Shown here piece after piece: positions 24,099 through 35,445 of a stretch of 64,000 nt of DNA; position 1 is the stretch's first letter, and each line of letters opens with the position of its first letter. The position numbers were made by a program, and so were the translations under genes. This DNA comes from Botryosphaeria dothidea (lineage: Eukaryota; Ascomycota; Dothideomycetes; Botryosphaeriales; Botryosphaeriaceae). Location: positions 4,092,001-4,156,000 of the forward strand of contig WWBZ02000016.1 in assembly GCA_011503125.2 (NCBI GenBank), written 5' to 3'. Under the pieces are notes generated by a model that searched no databases, was not told where the DNA came from, and saw nothing but the letters and a program-made list of their open reading frames with translations.

Positions 24099-24537
24099 AT
24101 GGGGTTCTGGGCCGATTTGACCGAAACGCCTTGGAACCGGGAGATCAAGCTCCTCAAGGAGAAACTTGCCGAGTCCGAGGAGAGGAACAGGAAACTCAAG
24201 GAGCGGAGTAGTAGACTCACCGCCGAACTCGACAAAATAAAGGGGGATCTGAGGGCGTCGGAGCATTCAGAGCTAACGTTGCGGGTTCTGAAGCTTCAGT
24301 TGGAGGTAATGAAACTCGGCATCCATCGTCCAACAAGGTCCTTCCAAAGGCTAATGTGTCGGTTGTCTTGCGTGTTTTCAGGCGGAACTCGATACGAAAG
24401 ACCCGATCCTTCCACCAGTGGACAGGGCATTGGCGGTCGGTACCTCCTGCATGAGTGAACCTTGCATAACTGACTTCGTCCCATCCAGAGGGCCGAGACG
24501 CTCGCGTCAACAGGAAGCAAAGAAGTCAAGAAAGTAA
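24099..24537 (+). CDS. Small coiled-coil protein (hypothetical)
   Basis: Two exons, 24099-24305 and 24382-24537, joined by a 76-nt intron (donor GTAATG, branch-like GCTAATG, acceptor TTTTCAG, phase 0), give 120 residues. Residues 12-69 form a strongly charged heptad-type helix (REIKLLKEKLAESEERNRKL; TAELDKIKGDLRASEHSEL). The rest is short and basic (GPRRSRQQEAKKSRK). A second intron is possible near 24441-24488 (ATAACTGAC branch, CCATCCAG acceptor), which would change the C-terminus. I recognise no family. It could be a lineage-specific gene or a relic of a larger one. Confidence 0.4.
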
Positions 24538-24968
24538 TTCATCGCTACTGGATTCCACAAGACCAGCAACACTGACGTAGAATCCATACAGTTCGATGCC
24601 GAGCTTGCGGGCCTGTTTAACCAAAGGGCGCAGAGCTTAGGGAAAAAGCGTTCGGCGACAGGAATTCTCGCTGAGCCACCATCCTTGAGGCGCCAAAAGA
24701 ACCCGCGGACAAATTGAGATTGAGCGTACGAATTGGGCCGTGGCTTCCCTGTAGTGCAAATTGACCAGAAAGGAAAATCTTAACAAAGACTGCAAACTTC
24801 GTGGTGTTGGTCAGTATCCGAGAAATCTATTTTTCGTATTCAAAATCTTGAATTGCAGTTTGTCATAACTGCAGGGAATCTGGTATCTTTTGCTTGAACG
24901 AAATGAGAGCGATTCTATCTTCTCATTCGATAATGTACAAGAGTGTGATATGGCAGCACTCGGGTGTC
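24538..24968. other. Intergenic region between convergent genes
   Basis: 431 AT-rich bases; probably 3' UTRs of the small coiled-coil gene and of ATP11. Nothing recognised. Confidence 0.35.
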
Positions 24969-26001
24969 TTAAATCTTTTCGGCTTCGTCCAACAACTCTT
25001 CAACCTTAAAGCCACCGTCACCACGGCTGAACATCTCCAGTAGCTTTTTGCGGTTGCTCCCAGGTTCCTCAGCCTGCAGCCCGTAGAACTTCTGCAAGCA
25101 CATCAGCAGCCACTTGCCCTCGTCGACCGAAACGCCACGGTTGTCGACTACAGTCCCTTGTACCAATACAAGTCCCTTGGACTCGGCCATTTCGATATGG
25201 AACGTCACCATCGTATGGGGGGAGGCGAACTCGTTGCGCAACTGATATTCGGCAAGGTGGGTGAACAGAACGGTGGCGACGTTTTCAGCCGGGAAAGTCC
25301 ACTGCATGAAGTGAATCTCGGCTCCCTGACCGTCCTGACTCTGGCGGGGGATGGGAAGAACAAACTGCGGATGCCTCCGAGCGTTTCGAGATATCGTGTT
25401 CCAACTGCCGCTATTCATCATGGCGCAGAGCGACTGAGGGTTCTGAGCATGGCGCAGCCTCCAGATCAACTCAATTTCCTTCTCTGGCAGTTCGAGTGTC
25501 TTCTCAACATCGATAAAAGACGAGAGTGTCTTGACGCCCGGCGGTAGCTTTGAATCGGTTGGCGATTTGGTCGCAGGCTGTGCAGACGGAGGAGGCGGCG
25601 GCGGAGTAAAGGGCGGAGGGGTCGACGAGGCAAGCTTCTCGGCGCTCTTCAGCAACGCTTCGGGTGCAGGCAGCGCAGCGTCCTCCTTGCGCATGGTCTC
25701 AATCTTCTCCTTGTAGACTTCCTTGAGCTGGTCGATGTCCTTCACGCCTTGCCTGGCGCATTGGTCAGCAGCCAATCGCAGCAATCTGTCGAAAGCGTAG
25801 TCGCCATGGCAGTGCCGACACCTACTCTTTGGCTTTGCGGTCAAGCTTGTCCTTGTACTTTGCGAGCACGCGTTCCTGGGCGCCGTGAGTGGCGAGGTAG
25901 CGCACATCGTGGACCTGAGCCCATCGCCTGTGGGCAATTGCAGGCGTAGGCAGCGGCCTGGTGACCAGGCGACGGAGGGCCGGGATGCGGAAGGAGGCCA
26001 T
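24969..26001 (-). CDS. ATP11: Mitochondrial F1-ATPase assembly chaperone Atp11
   Basis: Matrix chaperone that binds the F1 beta subunit during assembly of ATP synthase. Exons 26001-25826 and 25752-24969 (donor GTAGGT, branch GCTGACC, phase 2) give 319 residues, the normal size. The start chosen gives an Arg-rich, acid-free mitochondrial presequence (MASFRIPALRRLVTRPLPTP). After a helical linker and a Pro-rich stretch, the Atp11 domain spans about 160-319, with LPPGVKTLSSFIDVEKTLEL, IELIWRLRHAQNP, FPAENVATVLFTHLAEYQ, HIEMAESKGLVLVQG and DEGKWLLMCLQKFYG. A longer frame opens upstream to 26276 but its extra residues are not Atp11-like and arise from reading through the intron frame. It is divergent from ERG12. 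Confidence 0.93.
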
Positions 26002-26845
26002 GGGCGAATGTCTGGTGGGATGGCTGCAAAGGCCGTGAGCGGAAAGCTTTCGGACGTCAGAGCTTCCGGTACGGCGCGAAAGTCATGGCCGCAGCGCACG
26101 TGCGAGGCTGCACCGTTGCTGCAAGCCCGCCCGCCTGTGAGACAGGCAGGCGTCGGTCGTCTGTGGACTGGCGAGTGAGCGTCCGGCCAGCTCACCACTC
26201 GGCGTGTACCCGCACACTCCCGCCACCAGCTGCACCGTCCCATGGTCGCCCTTGCGGCCATCCGTCCCAGCTCCACTTCTGGACCCTTCCAACAGCGAGC
26301 TCCGGGTCCCTTTCAGGAAGGTCGACTTTCTATATCGTAATGAACAAATACGTCCGCCATGATTGGCCGCGCAGACCGAGACAGCTGGAGGAGGCTGTCT
26401 GCTCGATCAGTGCGCCGTGGTAAGGCTGAGAGGCCGGCCGGCTGTGAGGCCGGCCGGCTGTGTGTTGATGCCTGTCCAGGGCCCGCAGCGCAGGATCAGA
26501 CTAGAAATAGCTGCAGCCCACTAAAGGACGCGCAGCCGGAAGGCGCAGGCGGCGCAGGAGGATTCGCAGGAACGCAGCATGCAAGGCGAGTGTTGGGGTG
26601 TGTTCCTGGGAGCGTGCCGATCGGGGGCCGGCCGTTGACGCAGGCAAACCCCAGATTTTCTGGCGACTCAGCAGAGCTGCAATCCCGTTGTCAGCTCCCC
26701 TACACCGCTGCCTGCGCTGAGCAAGGGATCCACCGCTATCTAGCTGCTGGTCTGCCTGATGCCACCAGTCCTCCCACAACTCTTACCTGTCCCAAACTGA
26801 CTTTGCTCTTGCCCCGCGTAGCAAACAAACGCGTGCATCGCGACC
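26002..26845. promoter_or_regulatory. Divergent ATP11 / ERG12 intergenic region
   Basis: 844 bases between divergent starts, holding both promoters. It contains a 16-bp tandem duplication (26430-26461). A long frame runs through it on the plus strand but has no recognisable product. I looked for sterol-response-like TCGTATA elements and found none. Confidence 0.35.
26430..26461 (+). repeat. 16-bp tandem duplication
   Basis: gaggccggccggctgt occurs twice back to back (26430-26445 and 26446-26461) without a mismatch. Each unit contains the palindrome GGCCGGCC. Confidence 0.85.
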
Positions 26846-28534
26846 ATGAGCGGCGCGCTTGAAAGCCTCCTGCCCGCCCATCCCAACAACCACGCCGCCC
26901 CGAACCCCGACCACGACAGCGACGCCTCCTCCAGCACCGCAGTCGACCCTCACTCTCCCAACTCGCTGAAAGCCATGGAATCTCCTCCCGCCAACGGCGC
27001 TGCCACCAATGGCTCCGCAAAGCCCATGCCGCACCGCAAGAACTCCTCGCCGCTGATGCCTCCTTTCATGGTCTCGGCCCCCGGCAAGGTCATTGTCTAC
27101 GGCGAGCACGCCGTAGTCCACGGAAAGGTCGGCCACTTCCATCCCGTGCAATTCTGAAGGCTGACATGACCCCAGGCTGCAATCGCTGCTGCAATATCCC
27201 TACGCTCCTACCTCCTCGTCACCTTCCTTTCCAAGTCGAAACGCACCGTTTCCCTCCGCTTCCCCGACATCGACCTCAACCACTCCTGGAAAATCGACGA
27301 TTTACCCTGGGCTGTCTTCTCTACCCCCGGCAAGAAGAAGAGCTACTACGACCTCGTTACCTCCCTTGATCCTGAGTTCGTCGACTCTCTGCAGCCGCAC
27401 ATCAAGGCCGTGTCTCCCGATCAGCCTGAGCACATCCGCAAGATCCACCAGGCCTCGGCCTCCGCATTCCTCTACCTCTTCCTCTCGCTCGGCTCCCAGC
27501 AGTCCGCCCCTTGCATATACACTCTGCGCTCCACCATACCAATTGGCGCCGGTCTGGGAAGCAGCGCAAGTATAGCAGTATGTCTGGCTGCCTCCTTGTT
27601 GCTTCAGATCAGAGCTCTCAGCGGCCCGCACCCGGACCAGCCCTCGCAGGAGTCTGAGCTGCAGATTGAGCGCATCAACAGATGGGCTTTCGTCGCCGAG
27701 ATGTGTATTCATGGCAATCCGTCAGGCGTCGACAACACAGTATCCAGCGGCGGCAAGGCTGTGCTGTTCCAAAGGAAAGATTACAGCAAGCCTCCGGTTG
27801 TCACACCACTGCGCGACTTCCCGGAGCTTCCTCTGCTATTAGTGAACACGCGCCAGTCCCGCAGCACCGCCACTGAAGTCGCCAAGGTGGCCAACCTCAG
27901 AAACGCACACCCCATAATTGCAGAGCAACTGCTCAATGCCATCAATGACGTGACCGAATCGGCTCACAAGCTCATCTCTGACGAAGACTTCGACCCTAAG
28001 GACCCAGCATCGCTGAAACATCTGGGCGAACTGATCACCATCAACCACGGCCTGCTGGTGTCGCTAGGCGTGTCCCATCCGAAGCTGGAGAGGATCCGAG
28101 CGCTCATCGACCACGCCGGCATCGGCTGGACCAAGCTCACCGGTGCCGGCGGCGGCGGCTGCGCCATCACCATTCTCAAGCCTGAGATCAGCAGCCGGCC
28201 GGTATCAAGGCACAATTCGGTCAGTGTTGCGGACGGGTTTGACCTGAAAGCCGGAAGGAAATCGCCCACTCTGATGGACTTGGAGAAGAAGCTGGCGGCC
28301 GAAGGGTTCGAGCAGTTTGAAACGACGCTCGCAGGAGATGGTGTCGGCGTCTTGTGGCCGGCTGTGCTGCACAACAACTCTGGAGAGGAGGGCGGCGAGG
28401 ACATCGACCAGGACAAGTTCCTGAATGCTGAAGGCAACGAGGGTATTGAGAAACTGGTTGGCGTGAACATGGCATTGTCTGATGGTGAAGGGAATGCCGG
28501 ATACAGAGAGGGCTGGAAGTTTTGGAGGCCGTGA
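26846..28534 (+). CDS. ERG12: Mevalonate kinase
   Basis: Phosphorylates mevalonate with ATP to 5-phosphomevalonate in the cytosolic isoprenoid/ergosterol pathway. Exons 26846-27127 and 27176-28534 (48-nt intron with unusual donor GTCGGC, branch GCTGAC, phase 0) give 546 residues. A Ser/Pro-rich extension of about 70 residues precedes the GHMP-kinase core. Motifs in order: FMVSAPGKVIVYGEHAVVHG, then at the junction AAIAAAISLRSY, the ATP-binding loop IPIGAGLGSSASIAVCLAAS near residue 220, HGNPSGVDNTVSSGGKAVLF with the catalytic Asp region, and KLTGAGGGGCAITIL. The frame reads GKV..GK|AAIAAAI only when the short intron is removed, which supports the odd donor. The enzyme is usually feedback-controlled by prenyl diphosphates; nothing in the sequence shows this. 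Confidence 0.94.
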
Positions 28535-28983
28535 GGTGTTGACGAAAAGCGATGTTCATGATATGCTTGACATGAGGCGGCTTTGTATGATTGGGAAACG
28601 CAAAAGCGTGTACGAGCGGAAATGGGACCATGAGGGAGTATTATCCGGGGAACGATGGGGCCTAGGGTTGTGATCTATACTCTGTCTCAACTGCGGTTTT
28701 CTTTTTCTTAGCGGCTTGTATTCTACTGGAGGCGTGCTCCAAAATAGTCGACTTTAATATAATGAAACAACCTACATTCACCCCATCATTTCTCAAATGG
28801 CTTTCTAAAACTTGTTGTGACGTTTTGACTGTCATGCAATGAGATAAAGAAGCTCAAGCAGTCGTGATTGCGCCGAATCTACTCTGGAATCTACAAGGGT
28901 TTTCAATGCTCCGGGGCCCCTTTTCACGCCTCTACGTCGAATAATCCAATGATCAAGCTCCAGTCATGGCTATTTACCACCCT
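28535..28983. other. Intergenic region between convergent genes
   Basis: 449 bases holding the 3' UTRs of ERG12 and the acetyltransferase gene; no other feature seen. Confidence 0.35.
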
Positions 28984-29737
28984 CTACGTCACCGAAACCT
29001 CATATGGCAACTCCACACCCCTCTCCCCCTCTCCCTCATCAGCCCGCTCCCACAACCCCCTCCTCAGCTCCAGCTCCCCGAAGAAATTAGGCGTCTCGCT
29101 CACCCGCACAAACCCGCCCTTTTCGAACAGCCGCAAGCTCCGCGCATTGTCCGCCCCGATCTTGACACGGAGATGCTTCAGCCTCGTCTTCGTCTCTTTC
29201 TTTGGACCAGTGGACGCCGTGTACTCAGACAAGATGTCGTCCAGATGCTGCCGTATATACACCACAAACGCGCACAGCACGGCGGCGCCAAGCCCGCGCC
29301 CCTGGTGCGCCGCCGACGCGATCATGATCTCGAGCTCGCCCACGACGACGCCTTCGCCGTCCTCGTCTTCGTCGTCAGGCACGAGGAAGAGGTTGACGTC
29401 GCCGATCATGCGGGCGGGGCTGTCGTGGCCATGTCCTTGGATTGACGGGGGCGCTTGTTGGTCAGGGGGGACGCACACGATGAAGGTCAGCTTGTCGCCG
29501 TCCTCGCGCCAGCTGCGCTGCATCGCGTACTCCTCGTCGAGTGTGAGCGGCTCCGAGGCCGTGGCGGCGCGGATGGCCGGGTCTTGCATCCATGCGTGGT
29601 AGGCGGGCACGTGGTGCGCGCTGTAGGGGACGAGGAGGACGCGGGGGGTGAGGAGCGCTGGGGAGGATGGTTAGCATAGAGTCGCACAGGAACTGGAGTG
29701 TAGAGGGGTCGGTACCGGTGTGCTCGTTGACCTTCAT
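28984..29737 (-). CDS. NAT9-type GNAT N-acetyltransferase
   Basis: GNAT-fold acetyltransferase of the NAT9 group. Exon 1 is only 22 nt of coding sequence (29737-29716) and exon 2 is 29657-28984; donor GTACCG, 58-nt intron, phase 1; 231 residues. The joined start MKVNEHTALLTPRVLLVPYS and the following block (HHVPAYHAWMQDP, ASEPLTLDEEYAMQRSWRED, DKLTFIV) are typical of NAT9. The acetyl-CoA binding loop QGRGLGAAV lies near residues 125-133 and the C-terminal GNAT motif (NARSLRLFEKGGFVRV) follows. Substrate unknown here; animal NAT9 has been linked to tubulin. It shares a 342-bp divergent promoter region with the ERG26-like gene. Confidence 0.87.
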
Positions 29738-30079
29738 CTTTGGAGAAGGCGGGGGAGTGGATGGGGAAGCTGGCGATGGTGCGTGTTGGTAAGGAAGTAT
29801 GCCTCTGGTCTCCCGAAGCCGGAGGAAAGAAAATTTTCCTCTCGGCGTCAGGCCACGCGAGCGTCGGTTGCCGGTGGCATGCTGTATCCATCTTGCGATT
29901 CTCTCGTCTCGAACGCGTACACATGATGCACGTACCATGCATGATGCATGACGTCATGGTGTTGAGCAGCTCCTACGTCCCATCACCCGTGAGGCGTCCA
30001 CCAGATCTTCGCGCTCGCTTGCAACCAATCTCGTCCTGGCCGATCACGTCTCATTGGCTATTCCAATGCTTGATTCCCA
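29738..30079. promoter_or_regulatory. Divergent promoter with two CCAAT boxes
   Basis: 342 bases between the acetyltransferase and ERG26-like starts. CCAAT occurs at 30025-30029 and, inverted, at 30053-30057. CCAAT boxes are bound by the fungal HAP complex; function here is inferred from position only. Confidence 0.4.
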
Positions 30080-31552
30080 ATGGACAATGAACATCATCAC
30101 GTCCTCATCACGGGCGGATGCGGCTTCCTCGGCCGCGCCATCGTCGACGCTTTCTTAGAACAATACCCGACCCACCTCTACACCATCCTCGGCCTCTCCC
30201 CTCCTCTCCTTTCCCGCCAGAACGTCGGCTTCATACAAGCCGACATCCGCGACCCTGCCGCCGTCGAGCGCGCTCTATCCGCTTCCCGCCCCGACGCTGT
30301 CGTTCACGCCGCGGGCATCGTCCCTACGGGTCAGTCGCGCTACAGCCAACGCGAGCGGGAACACGTGTTCGCGGTCAATGTGGAGGGGACTCGGAATTTG
30401 CTGAGTGTGGCCAAGAGCGTTGGCAGTGTGAGGGCGTTCGTGTATACGAGCAGTAGCACTGTGGTCGGGGATGATCTGAGCAGTGGGGATAGGCCGAATG
30501 CGCGGGAAGAAGTGGAGGATGTGGGGAGGAAGAGGTGGATTTATGGGGAATCCAAGGTGATTTTCTCTGTTGCTTCGACCTTCTTTTTCATTTTGGAACC
30601 CGGAAAGTTTGCCCGGCAGAACTTTGTGTTGTTTTCCAACTTTCTTTGGAAGTCAGCCCACACATCCCATACTATATTGATCTTTTGGATCGACTACCTC
30701 ATTCGTATTTAAACGCAAAGCTAACCTTAGAGTATTTCATTCCTCATTTGATTCTCATCAACCCCACCACAGAGCTTCCTTCAACAATACAACTAACCCA
30801 ACCACCCCAGACCCACGCCGAAAACCTCGTCCTCTCCGCCAACGACCCCTCAACCCCCTTCCTCACAACCGCCCTCCGCCCCTCCGTCCTCTTCGGCCCC
30901 GGCGACACCAACCTCCTCCCGCCCCTCCACGCCCTAATCGCCGCGAAATCGACAACCGTCACCCTCGGCAACGGAGTAAGCAGAGCCCCCACAAAAGAAC
31001 AACACTCCCCAGCCAACTCACACCCTTTTTCCAGTTCAACCTCTACGACTTCACCTACGTTACCAACGCAGCCGACGCCCACGTCCTGGCCACCGCCAAC
31101 CTCCTCGCATCCGCCTCCGCCGCCGGCCTCCCCATCAACATTACCAACGACGCCCCCATCCCCTTCCGCGACTTCTGCCGCGCCGTGTGGGCGGCGTTCG
31201 GCCACCACCCGCGCTGGGAAGTGCACGTCCCCGCGGGCGTGGCGAGGGCGATGGGCAGCGCGGCGGACGTGGTGGCGCGCCTGCTGCGTTGGCAGGAGGA
31301 GTGGGGGCTGTCGCGCGGCGCGGTCGAGGATGCGGTGGGCGTGCGGTATGGGGATGGGCGCAGGGCGAGGGAGGTGCTGGGGTATGCGCCCAGGGTCGGG
31401 TTGGCGGAGGGGGTGGGGAGGGCTTGCGAGGTGAGTTGCTCTCTTTTGCTTTCTCTTTTCCGTGTGGGTGGTGGTGGGCTGATGGGTGGTCAAAGGATTA
31501 TAAGAGGGTGTTGGCGGAGAGGGAGAAGGAGGCGGCGGGGAAAGTGGGGTGA
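30080..31552 (+). CDS. 3-beta-HSD-family dehydrogenase, ERG26-like
   Basis: NAD(P)-dependent short-chain dehydrogenase of the 3-beta-hydroxysteroid dehydrogenase/isomerase family; the closest named member is C-3 sterol dehydrogenase (Erg26) of ergosterol synthesis at the ER. Exons 30080-30556, 30811-30975, 31035-31430 and 31496-31552 are all joined in phase 0 and give 364 residues, similar to Erg26. The nucleotide-binding loop is VLITGGCGFLGRAIVDA (residues 8-24), a conserved Asp follows (IQADIRDPAAV), the active site is Y155-x3-K159 (YGESK) at the end of exon 1, and later blocks are LRPSVLFGPGDTNLLP and NLYDFTYVTNAADAHVLA. The first intron is long (254 nt). The C-terminus lacks an obvious membrane helix. 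It may be a paralogue rather than the true Erg26. Confidence 0.82.
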
Positions 31553-33647
31553 GTGGTCGGTGGTCGGGGTCTGGGTCTTATTGGCAAGACATGTTCAGAC
31601 TGTTTTGGTGATGATACCCAAATGGTTGGATTCCTGGTAGGAGGGAGCTGTGTTATTGCTCCTTTAGATCGCCGGGTAGGTCTATTGTCTGTTTTCACAG
31701 GAAGAGAGTGAAGCTGATCCCGCCATCTGAGTTTGTTGGCTTCGGTGCGGGATATCCCACCCACTTCCTCTTCTAATTTTCGTTCCTTCCTTCCTCTCTA
31801 AGCAGCATGGGACTGCTGTTGCAACGTATTTCCCGCAACCCGAAGGACGCGACCAAGGAAAGAAAATGATGGATAAACCATGAGCCTTGGGCGCATAACA
31901 ACGTCAAAATAAGGAAGCTGTTCATCCGAGCTCCAAATTGTCGGACGCATGAATATTGATAAGAGTTTCTCCGCTTTTTCCTGTCATCTCCCCTCTCAAT
32001 CCTGCCATAAGTGGTGATTTGGGATGCAATAGCCATGCGATTTGCGGAAGATTCAATGAAGGCTGCGGTAGGGGGGCAGGCAATTCGTGTGGACAATTTA
32101 GCCCTTTCTTCCACGGAGCGTGTATACTGACGCAGGCAGAACGACGCTAACTGATGGGCGCTCGGGCTGATGGCGGGATGCGCCATCTGCGACTAAAGTA
32201 GAGATTTCGGGACGGTTCGACGATTCTCGCGAGCGGGTAGAGTCGCCCGGGCGCGGGTGTTTTTTTTTTTCTCATGCACGTCTTTTTCCTTTCGGTGGGA
32301 GCAGAATGGAAATCACTTATTAAGCAACGGTTGGCGAGGAGGGTTTTCCTCGCCTGGATGATGCTACTGAAAGAGGTAGTAACGGAGTAGGGTGGATGGA
32401 TGGAGGGAGGGAAGCGTGCACCGGATTGAGGAAGTGTGGGGAGCGGGGCGGGTTAGTCAGTATGTACCTTGTTCGTTTGTCGGCAAGCATCTTGGTGTAT
32501 GATGATGTTGTCTTACCCACTTCATCTAATTTTTTTTTTGTGGTGCTGGAATGCGGGGCCGCTGTTGGGGGTGTGGAGAACTGGGGCACTGACGGCACCG
32601 TTGCATATTGCAGTATTTCCTTACCGATGATCAAGTTCTTTTGGGATGGAGCGCTGGATGATAAGAGGCATGTGGTTATATAATCCACTCTTTATCTATC
32701 GGTCCCCTTCGCCACTTTCGGCGAAGTGTTCCTGCGGAAGGGAAGGATTCGCATTCGCAAAAGAAGGCGCATCCTCGAACAGGAAAAAAAAAGGAATTTA
32801 AAAAACCAGAAGAAAAAAAAAGGCTCGATGGATCCGAAAATGGTTCATCCGCGGCATGTACAAATATACATACATGCATGCATGCATATCCCTCTCTTCG
32901 GCGAAGAGGCTACACCCGCCAATCCACCCTCCCCCCGCGCGCTCCGCTCCGCTCCGTCCAATGACCAAACCTCCGGGACGCTCACCTACCCCCATTTCCT
33001 CAGAAACCCCTGGCCACATCGGCGAATCCGAGAGCGCGGGTGGTGATGACGTGTGGTGTGACATGCGCAGACATATCCCACGTACATCAATAATGCAGGT
33101 ACGAGAAAGAAAAGGTCAAGGGGACAGAAATCCGTCGCTTTCCGCCGGACGCGTCCTCTCTGGCGCGCGCGCGTCATCGGCGGCGGCAGATGTCGTATCT
33201 AATCTCTTCGCCAAGACATCTATTCCTTGGGTGGCTTGCTTTTTTTTTGGCGGCGGCAACGGCGTTCTTGGAGACGTTGTCGCTGCTTTTACGGTGGCTG
33301 GAGGATTAAAGTAGCGGGCGCTGTTTTTTAGTCTCGAAACTCCAATTACTGCGAGGACAACAATTTCCGGCGTCTGAAGCTATAGTGGCCTTGTGGTTTG
33401 TTATGAGTAGAAGGAAAGATCCGCGGTTGCGTGGAAAGCGGGCAAGAGTTATCAGTCTCACTTGCGGTGGCCTGAGGCTCACTAGCTTGATTGTGGACAC
33501 ATTCGATTTCAAACTTTTTTTGCTCTTGTTTGTACAACAAGAATTGACAGATTATATCTAACATGCTTCTTGCCTGAGCGCCTACGCAATGCGCGCACTC
33601 CTCTGCAAGCCCCAACCCCCACGTCGCGGGGCGCCTTTCAAGCCCTC
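31553..33647. other. Intergenic region, 2.1 kb
   Basis: No gene supported. It contains several homopolymer runs (T-run at 32260, A-runs at 32786-32820, T-run at 33240) and a short TACATGCATG-type microsatellite near 32867-32888. Frames on both strands are short and composition-driven. It should contain the 3' UTRs of the flanking convergent genes. Confidence 0.4.
32867..32888 (+). repeat. Tetranucleotide microsatellite (TACA/TGCA)
   Basis: Two TACA-type units followed by three CATG units in tandem. Confidence 0.6.
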
Positions 33648-35445
33648 TTACTCCCAAAGCAGCGTCAAAGGTTTCAGCCACTTGTTCTTCTGCACCTTTG
33701 GCGGCGTCTCTTCCTCCATGACACGATCCAGCCCAGTGTGCAAGTCCACCTCCACCGGGCTGTAGGCCCACGTTTCCTTCCAGTGAGCGAAGCGGTGACC
33801 GAAGTAGATGCACAGGAAGATGGGAATGCCAATGTACGCCGTCAGAAAGGAGCTCGCGCTCCAGTTCTCGGACCAAAAGACGTCGAAGCCGTTGATCAGA
33901 GTCAGAAAGACGAAGAACGTCATCTGAATGTATGTGCCGTAGGGCTGGATCCATGAGTGGTAGGGGAGCTGAGAGGAAATGCCTTGAGTGATGCAGGCTT
34001 TGCGGAAGCGGAGATAGACGATGCCGCAGCAAATCCAGGAGATGAAACCGGAGGTGTTGGTAAGGTTGACCTGTTGAGCTCGAGTGTTAGCCCTTGTCAG
34101 GCGGTAAAGCAGGAAGTGGGACGGCATCACGTACAAACCAGTTGAACACTTCCGACGCAGAGCTGCCGACATTCAGATAGGCAAGAGCGGTGAAAAGGCT
34201 GCTAGCGGCAACCGCACGATAGGGAACACCAGACTTGGTGCAAGCACCGAACCACTTCGGGGCGGAGCCTTGCAGGGACATGGCATACAGGGAGCGCGAA
34301 GAGAGGTAGAGGAAGGAGTTGCCGGAAGACCACGCAGAAATGAGAATACCGGCGTTGACAACCGAGTCGAGGGCCTTGATGCCGTTACGCTTCATGCCAA
34401 TGACAAAGGGCGAGGATCCGGCTCCAACGCCACCGTTGGTCAGGAGAGGGTCGTCGCTGGGGACGATGACACCGATGCACAGCACGCAACCAATGTAGAA
34501 GAAAATGAGACGATAGATGTAGCGGCGGGCGGCGACAGGAAGGTTGCGGCGCGGGTTCTGCATCTCACCGCCAGTGACGACCAGCAGCTCCGGGGCGAAC
34601 ACGAAGGGGAAAGCGGACAGGGTGAGGGTCGACAGCAAGGCTATGAAGCGACCCAGATCGCCCGAGGCCAGGTAGGTGTTGGCCGCGCCTGGATCCCTCC
34701 AGTAGCGGAAACCCAGGCGGTCTCCGGCAGGGCCACCACCGAAGAAAATGACGAGAGAGACTAGCATCAGACCGAGCATCATGATGACCTTTGTGCTGGC
34801 AAACCAGAACTCGGTCTCGCCGTAGAAGCGAACAGGCAGAGCGTTCAGGGCGACGATGACGACGAGCATGATGGTGATCCAGACGGCGATGTTCACAGGA
34901 GTCTCCCAGTAGTCGATGACGATGGCAGCCGCGGTGATTTCGTAGGGCACTAATATGCCGAGCGAGTAGAAGTACAACCAGCCAAGAGCAAAGCCCATTG
35001 AGCGAGAGACATAACGGTAGCCGAACAGATTCATGGAACTGCCGGGAGTGGGCAACCATGTAGCGATCTCGACAATAGCAGTGACGACGCAGAAGACCAT
35101 GAAGGATATGGTGCAGAAGCATGCCAGGATGAAGGCCGGACCTCCTCTGGCAAGCGTCTGGCCGGAGCCGACGAAAAGACCGGTACCAATGGTGCCGCCC
35201 AGAGCAATCATCTGGGCGTGGCGCGACTTCAGACCCTGAAAGATGGGTTAGCAGGGCTGAGCAGTGACAGGGCAAGTTAAGCCTACTCTTTGAGTTGACT
35301 GCGTGTGGCCCTCGAAGACGTCGCCGGCCAGGACCTCGGGCCCGATAGCTGAGCCTCGACGCTCGCCATGGGAGCTGGTCTCGTAGGCGGGCAGGCCATT
35401 GCCGGTGACCTTCTCGCCAGTCACGTCTTCAATGTCCTTTCCCAT
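33648..35445 (-). CDS. Amino-acid permease, APC/YAT family
   Basis: Proton-coupled amino-acid importer of the plasma membrane. Exons 35445-35287, 35235-34135 and 34070-33648 (donors GTAGGC and GTACGT, both phase 0) give 560 residues, the usual length. The N-terminal cytosolic tail is followed by the diagnostic GLKSRHAQMIALGGTIGTGL of the first membrane helix. Further helices include ILACFCTISFMVFCVVTAIV, VWITIMLVVIVALNALPV, LIFFYIGCVLCIGVIVP and the family block VFNWFVNLTNTSGFISWICC, which is only formed after splicing. About 12 membrane segments are visible. The C-terminal tail ends in charged residues. It resembles the fungal Dip5/Gap1-type transporters, but substrate specificity cannot be read from the sequence. 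Four GATA sites upstream suggest nitrogen control. Confidence 0.9.

Noticed and set aside
24256..24272. Further copy of the repeat (tcggagcattca)
   Set aside because: Only 12 bases match and they lie in the coding sequence of the small coiled-coil gene; chance match likely.
9405..31552. Isoprenoid/sterol gene cluster (BET2, ERG12, ERG26-like)
   Set aside because: The three genes are spread over 22 kb, interspersed with unrelated genes and in unrelated pathways steps; no cluster structure such as a shared regulator.
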